Source: Dryocosmus kuriphilus (taxonomy: Eukaryota > Arthropoda > Insecta > Hymenoptera > Cynipidae). From it: a stretch of DNA of 64,000 nt. A program made the position numbers and the translations under genes. Shown one piece after another: positions 1-9,056 of the stretch. The stretch covers positions 243,269,256 through 243,333,255 of the forward strand of contig CM076190.1 of NCBI GenBank assembly GCA_038277395.1, in the 5' to 3' direction. Numbering within the stretch: the stretch's first letter is position 1; every line of letters starts with the position of its first letter. Under the pieces are notes generated by a model. That model was not told the origin of the DNA, did not search any database, and saw nothing but the letters and a program-made list of their open reading frames with translations.

Positions 1-745
1 ACTTCCTGATGGCGACGTTCGGTGTGGTTGGCGCGTGGATGACTAATCGGTGTAGTCCATAAATCATAATCCCATCTTCGGTTGGCATCGATCAATTGCC
101 GGTTGACGAACTGGCGCCCATGGGTTTCCCAAGCCTGGGATATTCCCAACGAGGAAAGGCTCCTTTTTCCGTCAGAGTAGTAACAACGGGGACCTTCGAG
201 GACCCTAGGGGAAATGCTTCGGTCCAACGAGAAAAAAAGGTCGGTGACTACGAGGATGAACTTCTTGCCCGTGGCCGCAGTCGCATACGGTCCCATCAGG
301 GCCAATGCTATCGTGTTGCGTGTTTTCTACGGTGTACGAGGTTTCAGGTGGTCCTTCCTTGTTGAGCGCATCGCCTTTGTGCATATGCACAGGCGGCAAC
401 TTGTGACGTACCTTCGTGCATCGCGGCGCATACTTGGCCAATAATATCGTGTTTGAATGTCCCGGAAAGTATCGTCCATTCCTCTGTGTCACGCGAGATG
501 CCACTCGTGGTGTTCCAATAGATCTTGCTCGATAGATCCTCGGGTAAAAGGAGTGACAGAACCTGATCGCCAGGGTGATGTTTCTAGAACACGTGATTAT
601 CAAGATGATGTTCCTGCACATAGCGTTATTCGCAAGCGTTTCTCCTGTCTGATCTCACAGATCGTTCCACCATCTGACTTCGCGGTTGACTGCAGGATCA
701 AATTGCTGTGCATCCGAAACTTCGTCGATGAGGCAGCGGCCACTT
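1..745 (-). pseudogene. Ty3/gypsy integrase remnant, cut by window edge
   Basis: Minus-strand reading shows the integrase end of a Ty3/gypsy Pol polyprotein, the enzyme that joins retrotransposon cDNA to host DNA. Around 390-450 there is the zinc-binding segment YWPSMRRDARRYVTSCRLC with its paired cysteines. Around 210-290 there is the core strand with FILVVTDLFSRWTEAFPL. Around 10-110 a WTTPISHPRAN...ER stretch corresponds to the third acidic motif. The expected first catalytic acid before MGPY reads as alanine, and the reading frame changes several times, so it is not functional. It lies downstream of RNase H, RT and protease in the normal Ty3/gypsy order. The C-terminal end and the 3' LTR are outside the window. 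Confidence 0.75.
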
Positions 746-859
746 AGGGCGCTAATGCGTGTCGGGGCGGCATTCTCGGCACCTTCATCTCATTCGAGGA
801 GTGGGGGCAGCATTGTCTCCTGGTCGGGTTCTCCGGGGAAAGGGGCTTCCGGTGCTGCG

Positions 860-1160
860 TGGCGCGATAAGGCATCGGCGAGTCCATTTTCCTTTCCCGG
901 GCGTGTTCGACGTTGAAATTAAAACGGCTGATGAAGCTGGCCCACTGTGTTAAGTCCTTTTTGGCGTCCTTCAGCTGACCGAGCCACGTTTGGGCTTTGT
1001 TGTCGGTTCGGAGGGTAAAGTGTCACTGCGGGTTTAAATTTTGCGCTGGCGTATGAGATGATCCTTCATCGTCCCACCTCGTCATTGTAGGAAAGTACAG
1101 TTCCCATTCGATGATCGCTAGCATCGGTTTGCATGATCTTGGGGAAGTTGGGATGGGCCG
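860..1160 (-). pseudogene. Ty3/gypsy RNase H remnant
   Basis: On the minus strand the RNase H signature MQTDASDHRMG begins near 1130. The later strand HFTLRTDNKAQTWLGQLK follows near 975-1030, and the end of the domain shows LADALSRHAAP near 850-890. Together these are the usual three landmarks of a gypsy RNase H, which removes the RNA template during reverse transcription. A shift near 900 (a run of G and A) separates the last landmark from the rest. It sits between RT (higher coordinates) and integrase (lower coordinates), in the correct polyprotein order. It is a relic. Confidence 0.75.
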
Positions 1161-2085
1161 ATCCAGTTTGGGTGGCTTCTGCATTATTTTTAAGACGGCG
1201 TCGAAGGCAGTCTGGGCTGCGATGGCCCATGGATAGGTGAGGTTTGTATTCAGTTAGTACGTGAGTGGGGCGGCAACTTCGCGAAATGTGGGACATATTC
1301 TCGGAGCCACCCGCATGTACTCAAGAAACTTCTCAGCTGCTTTCTAGTGCGGAGTGGTTTTTGTTTCTTGGATGGCCCGCACGTTTTCTGTTTCGGCGTA
1401 ATTGCCGTCCGACGTGACGACATGTCCCAAATATTTACTTCAAGCTCTTTCCTCCGAAGTGGCCACAGCGAACTTTCTCCAGTTAGTCCCAAAAACTTCG
1501 CGCTTGAAGTTCTGGAAGGTGCTTGGGGCGTTCTTCAAACCAAAAGGGTGCATACGGCGCTGGTACTGACCTCCGTCAGGAATCGTGAAGGCCGCATACT
1601 TTCGGGAATCGGTATGGAGGGGTATTGGCCAGTATCTGCTTTTTAGATCAATATTTGAGAAAATTCGTGCCTGTCCTAGATACTTCTGTGATTCGAGGAT
1701 GATTGGAAGCGGTTGGGCCGAGTCGGCGGTAAGTTCGCTCAGTCTAAGGAAATCCATACAGAAACGTTTGGAACCGTCCTTCTTGTTCTGAATCAGGGGA
1801 GGTGAGCTGTACAGAGAAGATACTGGCTCGATGATCCTGTTGGCCAGCATATCTGCAACCTCGGTATCAAAGCCTTTCTTGTTTGCGTCCCAGTATCCTC
1901 GTGGCCGTATCCGGAAGGGTTATTCTGATTTAAGGTGGATTTCATGTTTCACTGTGAAAGTGGGCTGCATTCTCCCACCTTGGTCGAAGAAACGCTGGTG
2001 ATGGTCGACGATTTTCCAGAAAGATACTGCATCGCGGACGGAACATCATGGAGTGGGCAGTTGCTCCTTGATGCTCAAGGGAGTG
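1161..2085 (-). pseudogene. Ty3/gypsy reverse transcriptase remnant
   Basis: The minus strand encodes most of a gypsy RT. The approach segment TVKHEIHLKSE (about 1925-1960) is followed by an in-frame stop. Then come MLANRIIEP and KDGSKRFCMDFLRLSELT (about 1740-1850). The motif A region reads IFSNIDLKSRYWPIPLH and the next block PFGLKNAPSTFQNF (about 1500-1660). A segment near 1290-1340 reads LRSFLSTCGWLREYVPHFAKL, which is the connection to RNase H. The YxDD motif is not readable because the frame is lost near 1440. Frame changes and stops make it non-functional. Confidence 0.8.
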
Positions 2086-2529
2086 CTAGAGATAGTTTCT
2101 GTGTCCGGGGTACGAGAAAACTCGGTGTCGTGCCGTGAGTCCGATGAAAAGGCAATCGGATAGGTTGTCCACGATCACGCCATGTTGTTTCATCCAGTCC
2201 AGCGCCTGTATTACTTTGTCTCGGAGTTCGTCGGTTAAATGGAACAGTCCTGGGTAAGAGCTTCCGTTCAACACCACATCCAGGTTAATTATCCCACGAA
2301 GGTGCAGCACGCGGCCACGGGCCGCATGATCTGCTTCTGGTGAGCCAGGGAGTAAGTGGGCAAGTTGCTCGGTGGTGAGCGTGTCGGTTCGGAATGCGCT
2401 GTCAATTGCCCTGCAATCAGTGAGTGTGTTAACTTCTCTTTTCCCTAAGTATGCACGCAGGTGAAGGAGGGAACCCGGTGTTTGCATCCGTAACCTGGCA
2501 ACAGCATTCCAACATCGAAACTCTCTCAT
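2086..2529 (-). pseudogene. Ty3/gypsy aspartic protease remnant
   Basis: This 147-codon minus-strand stretch has the position and pattern of a retroelement aspartic protease. A strand with LTDCRAIDSAF stands where the active-site D-S/T-G loop should be, followed by TTEQLAHLLP. The C-terminal part reads ALDWMKQHGVIVDNLSDCL, which resembles the usual G-x-D-W-L block. The active-site triplet is damaged (DCR instead of DTG or DSG), so the enzyme would be inactive. It directly precedes the RT remnant on the same strand. A cysteine-rich stretch just upstream (about 2530-2590) looks like the end of a gag zinc knuckle. Confidence 0.65.
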
Positions 2530-3750
2530 TTAGCACAGGACAGTAACGATGGAGATGGCAGCCCGGACAGTAGTGACACCTAAGTGCATTCGGACGCGAT
2601 TGTCCGGGTTGGCCAAGGTTAGTTGAGTTTTGCGTTGGCTTCGGTTCGGCTGGTTCGCTTGATCAATTCGATCAATTTCTCGGTGATGGATTCTTCCCGG
2701 CCATTGGGGGTTGGCCTTTTCGCGAGCAGGAATTTATTTTGGAGAAATATCGCATTGTTGTCTTTTTCCTGCTGTTACTGGGGATAGTTGACGATACGCA
2801 GGTGAAACATCACTGCTCTCCCTCGTATTTGTTGAACGACGCTTCGCGCAACTGCTGCCATCAATTCCGAAAGATTTATAAGGGGCCCACCATTTTGCTG
2901 CTACGTCTTGCAGTTGTTGTTCTGCAGTTCGCATCAAGCAAGCCTCCTGGATGTTCGCCATCCCGAAATAGTATTCTTATTACCTGAGGAATTTCTCGGG
3001 ATTCTCGTTATCCATTCCCGAAAACTCTGGTTTAGGCGCGGCTGGTGCCTAATGACCAAGATCAAAAGTTAGATTTCGGGCAAGGATAACGCGATTGGTA
3101 CGATATCAGTTACCTCTACCGTAGGAGAACCAACGGATAGGCTGGACTCCGCTTGTCGGACGATTTTGAGCAATATCCTCACAGGTAAGTTTGCGTTGGT
3201 TGAAATTGATCCCCGGGAACTTGGTGTTCTTGGTTCGGGTTTATCTAAAGTGGCGGATTTGGCTGCCTCCTTTCGTCCGGGTTTAATTGGGGCAGGTTTC
3301 CGTGTGCGAATCTATCGCCCAATTTCCCCTTTGATTTCGCCATGGTTGATGGGAGTGTATAGCCTGTCGAAGATATTTGTTGAGTCCAATCTTTTTCCAA
3401 AGCGTCGTGTTCCGGTGCTAGAAACTCAGATTCCTTTCCTAAAGTAAGCGGATCTGTTTCCGAATGTTGTAGATCCTTATTAGCACCGTTCAAAGTAGTA
3501 GATGTCGATTTATGTAATTCGTGTGGGATAGGATTTTTGAGCGCCACCGGATTTTCTTCTCCACTTCCGAAAGTGGCTGTTTGAAGTTTGGTTATCGGAC
3601 ATTCAGAATGACTTTTCTTTTTACCGGAGGAATACGTTGGACCATCGCCGCCGAGAGCATGAAACGGTCTCTGGCGTTAGTAAGCGACAATATCAATCGT
3701 CTAAACAAAGGAGCCACACGTTGCGTCGCCACTTGTTAAAAAGTCACTAA
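2530..3750 (-). pseudogene. Probable gag remnant of the same Ty3/gypsy element
   Basis: Upstream of the protease on the minus strand, 2530-2600 reads RCHYCPGCHLHRYCPVLN, a zinc-knuckle-like cysteine/histidine cluster with one spacing off the standard CCHC. At 2734-2961 a stretch with LQDVAAKWWAPYKSFGI resembles the tryptophan region of gypsy capsid. The 3245-3547 part is proline- and polar-rich without a recognisable domain. No continuous frame joins these parts. The assignment as gag rests on position and on the two motifs; the 3000-3750 section is inference only. Confidence 0.45.
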
Positions 3751-3840
3751 GTTCAACCTTTTGTGTCACGGTCCGCTCAGAGGACAACAACGATTCTCCT
3801 TCACCTTTTCTTGTGGCCCTGGAAAGGGTAGTTTTTTTTT

Positions 3841-4700
3841 CTGCATTTAAGTGATGGGGAGCCTCGGGGGAGACTGCAGTATTTTCACTGGTGATGGCTC
3901 CCGGAGGGCATCGACCAATAAAGGCACACCATCTGATTTCATGTTTTGCGTTCAACAGGGGTTGTGAGCCACGAAGAGGCCGGCTTCAATGTCCCAACCT
4001 GCTCGTAATGCTTTAAATGGGGGGGGGGGGGCCCGGTGAAGACGTGCAATGTGTTCTCTACTGATGGCCCCCGGAGGGCATCAATCAGTGATGGCACTCC
4101 AGCTAAGTTCCCGTTTTGCGTTTAAATTCGGGGGGGGGGGGGGTGATCCCAAAGAGATCGGCTTCAATGCCCGCAAGCTCCTCGTAATGCGTTAAAGTGG
4201 AGGGGGGGGGGCTCGTGGAAGATATGGAGTGTTTTCGCTGGTGATGGCTCCTGGGGAGCATCGTCCAATGAAGGCACTCCAGCTGAGTTCCCGTTTTGTG
4301 CTCAACATTGTGTGTGAGCACCGAAGAGGTCGGTTTCAAAGTCCGAACCCTCCTCGTACTGCGTTAAAGTGGGGGGGGGGGGGGGGGGTGAGCAACGGTA
4401 AAGAACTGCAATGTGTTCACTGCTGATGGCTCCCGGTGGGCATCGGCCAATGATGGCACTCCAGTTGAGTTCCCGTTTTGCGTTCAAATGCGGGGGGTGG
4501 GTTTAACCCGAAGATATCGGCTTCATTGCTTCCCTCCACGTACTGCGTTCAAGTGGATGGCGGGGGGGGGGGGGGGGAAGCCGCGGGGAAGAGCTGTGTA
4601 GTGTGTTCTCTCGTGATGGTTCCCACAGGGCATCAACCAATCAAGCCACTCCAGCGGTTTTCCCGTTTTCCGTTCAAATATATGAGTTTGAATAGCTCCT
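3841..4700. repeat. Tandem repeat, about 180-bp unit with G tracts, five copies
   Basis: A shared core (TGATGGCTCCCGGAGGGCATC and a following CACTCCAGCTGAGTTCCCGTTTTGCG-like segment) begins at about 3892, 4062, 4242, 4424 and 4614, giving spacings of 170, 180, 182 and 190 bp. Each unit ends in a run of 9 to 18 G. Units differ by point changes and by tract length. The block directly follows the gag-like part of the minus-strand gypsy element, so it may be its leader or an independent minisatellite. Confidence 0.9.
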
Positions 4701-5575
4701 AAAAGTGCTGTTGGACAAGAATTATTCGCGTTTAGACACTCCACTAATTCACTGTTTCACTGATGCGCACACAAAAAAAGACAGCACTGGAGAAAGCGTG
4801 ATTGAGTATGAAGAAGCAGCCTTATTTATTAGGTCAAGAGTGCAGCTGTGACGCCTGGAGTTTTCGGGGAACTTTCGACGCTTGAGACGATATTGTTCAC
4901 ACGTCGGAGCGTTGAACGATCAAGGCGGATTGACAATTGCAGATGCTGATGCAGACTATGTCCAAAAAAAAAATGTTCGCAGTAGCAAGTGTAGGTGCGT
5001 TGCGGTTTCCCGGTCAACTGCCTCGATCGCCTCAAACGTGCTATCTTTTTGCACATAGACGCGGGGTGCGCGCCATGCAAACATGTCGCGTGGTGTCCGT
5101 CTCTAGTTGGTCCCTCAGTGGATGGAAGTGGACGTCCGAGAGAAGGTTTCCCTTCCAATTCGCCGTGGGCTAATAAGGTCATTTCCCTTCCACGGTTGGA
5201 CTTGCACATGGGCTCGCGTCTTCGCTTCCCGATACCTCCTAACGAAACGCTGAGCTTACATAGAAGACTTTCTTAGCACTTAATACAGATATACTGTAAT
5301 ATATTTAATATGATAGTATACTATAAGGTATATGATGATAATGATAATAACACTAAAAATACTGAGGGTGAAGATGTAAAAATTTCAAGGTAACCGGTGA
5401 GGTAAAAGCGACTCCGATCTCAGTCGCTAGTCCTTGTTAAAAGGGAGAAACAGATAAGCTCGTCATGGGTGCAATTGTGACAGGTCGAAATTTTTATAAA
5501 GTTCCAGAATCGAAAATTTTTCGAGGATCAAAAAAGTCGCCATTTTTTTAAGTCCAAGAAGTCGAAGTTTTGGCG
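4701..5575. other. No recognised gene
   Basis: Open stretches here (for example minus 4829-5209) show no family motif. The sequence is of mixed composition to 5270, then AT-rich with short ATA/TGATAA runs. It could include the 5' LTR of the minus-strand gypsy element, but I cannot define LTR ends or a primer-binding site. Confidence 0.5.
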
Positions 5576-6075
5576 NNNNNNNNNNNNNNNNNNNNNNNNN
5601 NNNNNNNNNNNNNNNNNNNNNNNNNNNNNNNNNNNNNNNNNNNNNNNNNNNNNNNNNNNNNNNNNNNNNNNNNNNNNNNNNNNNNNNNNNNNNNNNNNNN
5701 NNNNNNNNNNNNNNNNNNNNNNNNNNNNNNNNNNNNNNNNNNNNNNNNNNNNNNNNNNNNNNNNNNNNNNNNNNNNNNNNNNNNNNNNNNNNNNNNNNNN
5801 NNNNNNNNNNNNNNNNNNNNNNNNNNNNNNNNNNNNNNNNNNNNNNNNNNNNNNNNNNNNNNNNNNNNNNNNNNNNNNNNNNNNNNNNNNNNNNNNNNNN
5901 NNNNNNNNNNNNNNNNNNNNNNNNNNNNNNNNNNNNNNNNNNNNNNNNNNNNNNNNNNNNNNNNNNNNNNNNNNNNNNNNNNNNNNNNNNNNNNNNNNNN
6001 NNNNNNNNNNNNNNNNNNNNNNNNNNNNNNNNNNNNNNNNNNNNNNNNNNNNNNNNNNNNNNNNNNNNNNNNNNN
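5576..6075. other. Assembly gap (500 N)
   Basis: Exactly 500 N, a placeholder of unknown true size. It interrupts the C-terminal part of the second gypsy element. Confidence 0.99.
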
Positions 6076-6400
6076 GCTACTATTTCTTGAGCATGTTCTT
6101 TCGTAAATTCTGTATAGTAATCTATCAGGCTCAAAAATCGCCTTAATTCCTTAATTTTTCTGGGTTTTGGAAATTCGTGGATAACTTTGATTTTATCCGG
6201 ATGCGGTTTTATTCCAAAAGGAGTTAGAATGTGTCCTATGAACTTCACTTCTGGCAGAAGAGGTGAGATTGTTGGAATTTTACCTTCACGTTGAAATTCT
6301 GTATACGTTGAAAAAGGGGATCCAAGTGATCCAAGTGCTGCGAATTATTTTTCGAGGATATCTTAGATATGCCCGATAAATGTAACTACAAAGATTCATA
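6076..6400 (-). pseudogene. Second Ty3/gypsy RT, C-terminal half
   Basis: Minus-strand reading gives ISSKNNSQHLDHL (about 6310-6350), the region just after the YxDD motif of gypsy RTs. It is followed by FIGHILTPFGIKPHPDKIKV and ELRRFLSLIDYYTEF (6090-6248), the thumb and connection region. The coding sense then runs into the assembly gap. The N-terminal half of the same RT lies at 7728-8358; the intact mariner at 6403-7725 separates the halves. A small frame change near 6250 and the loss of the YxDD region at the insertion point make this a relic. Confidence 0.8.
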
Positions 6401-6402
6401 TA

Positions 6403-6430
6403 CGAGGGCCTACCCAAAAGAAACCGAACT
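6403..6430 (+). repeat. Mariner left terminal inverted repeat
   Basis: Starts CGAGGGCCTACCCAAAAGAA and is the exact reverse complement of 7698-7725. A diverged copy of the same end is at about 54364-54380. Confidence 0.95.
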
Positions 6431-6597
6431 GATGTTGTGGGGAGCGGAGTTGTTGTAGTACCGGGTTTTTGCCGGTAGGTGCGTGTAGAGGCTCTTTTCA
6501 CCAGTTAGTATGCCAACTGCTATCACTGTGTAAGGTTGCATTTGGTGTGTGTAATTTTTTTTGTGACTGTTGCTTTGCGCGCTCGTCGTTTTTTGTG

Positions 6598-7653
6598 ATG
6601 GTTGATTTTCGTGATCAGCGTGCCAACGTGAGGTTTTGCTTCCTGCTCGGGAAAACGGGCACAGAAACTCTTCAAATGTTAAAAACGGCCTACAAGGATG
6701 ATGCTATGGGAAAAACTCTAGTGTTCGAGTGGTTTTCTCGTTTTAAAAGTGGGGAAATGTCAATTGACGACCAACCTCGCTCTGGACGTCCTTCGACGGC
6801 CCGAACTGACGAAAATGTTGAAAAAATTCGTGAAATCATCCTGGAAGATCGACGAAGGACCATCGAAGAAGTTGTGGAGAAATCTGGCGTGAGTTGGAGT
6901 TCAGTACAGAGAATTCTAAGTGAAGATTTGGGGATGAGAAGGGTGGCTGCAAAATTTGTTCCTCGACTGCTGACTGCAGAGCAAAAACAAGGCCGCGTGC
7001 AAGCATGCTCTGCTTTGAAGGAGGAATTCCAAAATGATCCAAACTTTTTTTCCAAGGTCATAACAGGTGACGAATCGTGGTGTTATGGATACGATCCTGA
7101 AACTAAGCAACAGTCAAGTCAATGGAAGACTCAAAATTCGCCTCGCCCTAAAAAAGCTCGTCAGGTGAGGTCAAACATTAAAACGATGCTCATTTGTTTT
7201 TTCGATGTGAGAGGAGTCGTCCATTCAGAATTTGTTCCACCGGGTCAGACAGTTAATCAGGCATTTTACCTGGAAGTCTTGAAAAGATTGCGCAACAGTT
7301 TACGACGGAAAAGGCCCGATTTGTGGCAGTCGGGGGACTGGTTTTTCCACCACGACGACGCCCCTGCTCACACAGCTCTTTCTGTGCGCCGATTTTTGAC
7401 CAAAAATAGCATGGCCACTGTTCCTCACCCACCCTATTCACCCGATTTAGCCCCCTGTGACTTTTTTTTATTCCCCCGAATGAAAAGGGACATGAAAGGA
7501 AAGCGTTTTGCGGACGTAGCTGAAGTGAAGGAAAAAACGACGGAGGCGCTGTCAAGCATCACAAAAGAGGAATTTAAAAAATGTTTCGAACAATGGAATA
7601 AAAGATTAGATAAGTGTATTGTCTCCAATGGAGAGTACTTTGAAGGAGATTAA
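6598..7653 (+). CDS. Mariner transposase (D,D34D), intact
   Basis: This 351-residue protein is the usual length of a mariner transposase, which excises and reinserts its own element by a DDE/D cut-and-paste reaction in the nucleus. The start at MVDFRDQRANVRF is preferred over an upstream in-frame ATG at 6469, because it matches the family N-terminus and leaves a short leader after the left repeat. Residues 1-110 carry two helix-turn-helix regions (KTAYKDDAMGKTLVFEWFSR; RRTIEEVVEKSGVSWSSVQR). The catalytic residues are D158 (TGDESW), D253 (HDDAPAH) and D288 (PCDFFLF). There are 34 residues between the last two, the D34D signature. YSPDLAPCDF is the conserved block before the last acid. HDDAPAH replaces the commoner HDNAPAH. 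No stops or shifts interrupt it, so activity is possible but untested. Confidence 0.95.
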   Translation: MVDFRDQRANVRFCFLLGKTGTETLQMLKTAYKDDAMGKTLVFEWFSRFKSGEMSIDDQPRSGRPSTARTDENVEKIREIILEDRRRTIEEVVEKSGVSWSSVQRILSEDLGMRRVAAKFVPRLLTAEQKQGRVQACSALKEEFQNDPNFFSKVITGDESWCYGYDPETKQQSSQWKTQNSPRPKKARQVRSNIKTMLICFFDVRGVVHSEFVPPGQTVNQAFYLEVLKRLRNSLRRKRPDLWQSGDWFFHHDDAPAHTALSVRRFLTKNSMATVPHPPYSPDLAPCDFFLFPRMKRDMKGKRFADVAEVKEKTTEALSSITKEEFKKCFEQWNKRLDKCIVSNGEYFEGD

Positions 7654-7697
7654 ATGTTTTTTGTAGAAAAATCAAAATAATAACTTTGTACAAAAGT

Positions 7698-7725
7698 AGT
7701 TCGGTTTCTTTTGGGTAGGCCCTCG
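7698..7725 (-). repeat. Mariner right terminal inverted repeat
   Basis: Exact inverted copy of 6403-6430, ending in CCTCG and followed by the TA target duplication. The same right end recurs at 54742-54769. Confidence 0.95.
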
Positions 7726-7727
7726 TA

Positions 7728-8358
7728 CTTCTTAAAACTATATCTAAAGCCTACATGAGTGCTGCAGTGCGTGTTTTTAAACTGAAGTGGGTATCGCAAA
7801 ATTCGTAACATTTTCCTTCGTATAAGAAGGCCGTGTATTTCATCGAATTTAGGAGCAAAGGCACCTGCCAAATACGGCTAACTAAGTCAAGCATAGACGT
7901 AACTTTTGTACTTGAGAACCACTGAAATAGAGCCTCCGTGATTTCTGCGCATTCCTAGTCGTTCATCATTAAATCATCTAATTTTCTTGTATCTAAAGAT
8001 ATTCTAAGAGAGCCCTCCTATCTTTGTGTTACAACCAGAGGATTTATATAGCCGCTATTTGATCGACGAATGACTCCTAACTCTAATAGGGTTTCTAGTT
8101 CCTTTTTACTTTGTCTCTTAAGAACACAGGTACAGAATAGGTTCTCATGATGAATGGAAGATCATCGTTTATTTGCAGTTCGTGTTCGTACACGTGAATT
8201 CTACCAGGCCTCTTAGAAAGTACGCTTTTATAACGCTGGATGAGCTTATAGAACCTCTCCTTTTCATTTGAATGCAATATTGCGCATTGAGATACTTTTT
8301 CTCGAATTTCTTCATTGTTTAGTGTGAATCTAGCTTGAGCATTGTCGTGATTTTTCAT
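7728..8358 (-). pseudogene. Second Ty3/gypsy RT, N-terminal half
   Basis: On the minus strand, 8095-8358 reads KSVLSKRPGRIHVYEHELQI and PFIMRTYSVPVFLRDKVKR, the segment leading into a gypsy RT. Frame-disrupted continuations follow: LETLLELGVIRRSNSGYINP (about 8040-8100), LDTRKLDDL (about 7975), SMLDLVSRIWQVPLL (motif A, about 7870-7915) and KYTAFLYEGKMLRILRYP (about 7790-7845). The next expected RT block appears beyond the mariner at 6250-6400. Several stops show this copy was decayed or is misassembled. It is a different copy from the gypsy remnant at 1-2529, since it repeats the same RT region. Confidence 0.8.
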
Positions 8359-8469
8359 GACATGCGCAACGGAAATGTGACTTTCGCTGCCTGTGGAGCG
8401 ATACAGAAATAACCGATTCTTGACGAATCGAACACAAATTTACTGTCTGGGTAGAAAGTGCCCCGATCG

Positions 8470-9056
8470 GCCCCACTGCAATTAGGGTGCTATAATGGTG
8501 CTGGCAGAGACAGCAGTTTCCAAAAGTCCTAGACTGGGGCTATTAGGGCCCACAAGTATCGCCCAGTTTACAACTAAGGATGTCTAGATAGATCCACAGT
8601 TGAGGCACTGTTCGGGGACTAATTCGGTGCTAACAAGGTCATGAATATTTCTTAAGAATATTAACTACTAAAGTAATTAATTAATAGTAATTATGAGCTG
8701 TCTCATGTGCAGAAACCTCATATGATTACATGTGGCGCGCCATAAAGCCGACTTCGGAATTTCTGAGTAATATTTTTCGCGAATTTTTGTCGAACTTGAA
8801 AAATAATTATGAATTTCGTAAACAAATTTCAAGATTCAATATCTTCAATATATTACCGATATAACTATTTTTAATTAAAAATAAGCGCGTAAACTGTAGT
8901 AAAGCCATTTTTCAATTTTATTCACAGCTGCTTGCGCGTATAAAGGTGCGCACAATTCAGTTACGAAGAAGAAGTTCTCTTTTGAAATAAGAGTCTTGCG
9001 GATGTCTCTAATTTAATTCAGAGTCTTTGCTTGTAATTATGGACAAAGAAATATTG
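8470..9056. other. Left flank of transposase gene; short repeated motifs, no ORF
   Basis: 8480-8640 is richer in GC, with GGTGCT and GGGCC motifs that may be subterminal transposase sites. 8640-9050 is AT-rich and probably contains the promoter and 5' leader of the gene beginning near 9057. A TATA-like TATAAAGG lies at about 8939. Confidence 0.3.

Larger units (their letters stand above)
6403..7725 (+). mobile_element. Complete mariner transposon, 1323 bp
   Basis: The element is bounded by inverted repeats at 6403-6430 and 7698-7725 that match perfectly over 28 bases (30 with the flanking TA). TA dinucleotides at 6401-6402 and 7726-7727 are the target duplication expected of Tc1/mariner. It carries one uninterrupted transposase gene (6598-7653). 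It sits inside the RT of a gypsy element, whose coding sense continues on both sides. Perfect ends and an open gene suggest a young copy. Confidence 0.95.

Noticed and set aside
4829..5276. Open stretches on both strands (126 codons minus, 93 codons plus)
   Set aside because: They overlap each other, have no recognisable motif and lie next to the gypsy relic and G-tract repeats. Chance openness in GC-rich sequence is the simpler view.
5463..6248. Long minus-strand open frame through the first gap
   Set aside because: Most of it is N. Only the part above 6076 is real coding sequence (gypsy RT); the part below 5576 has no RT similarity.
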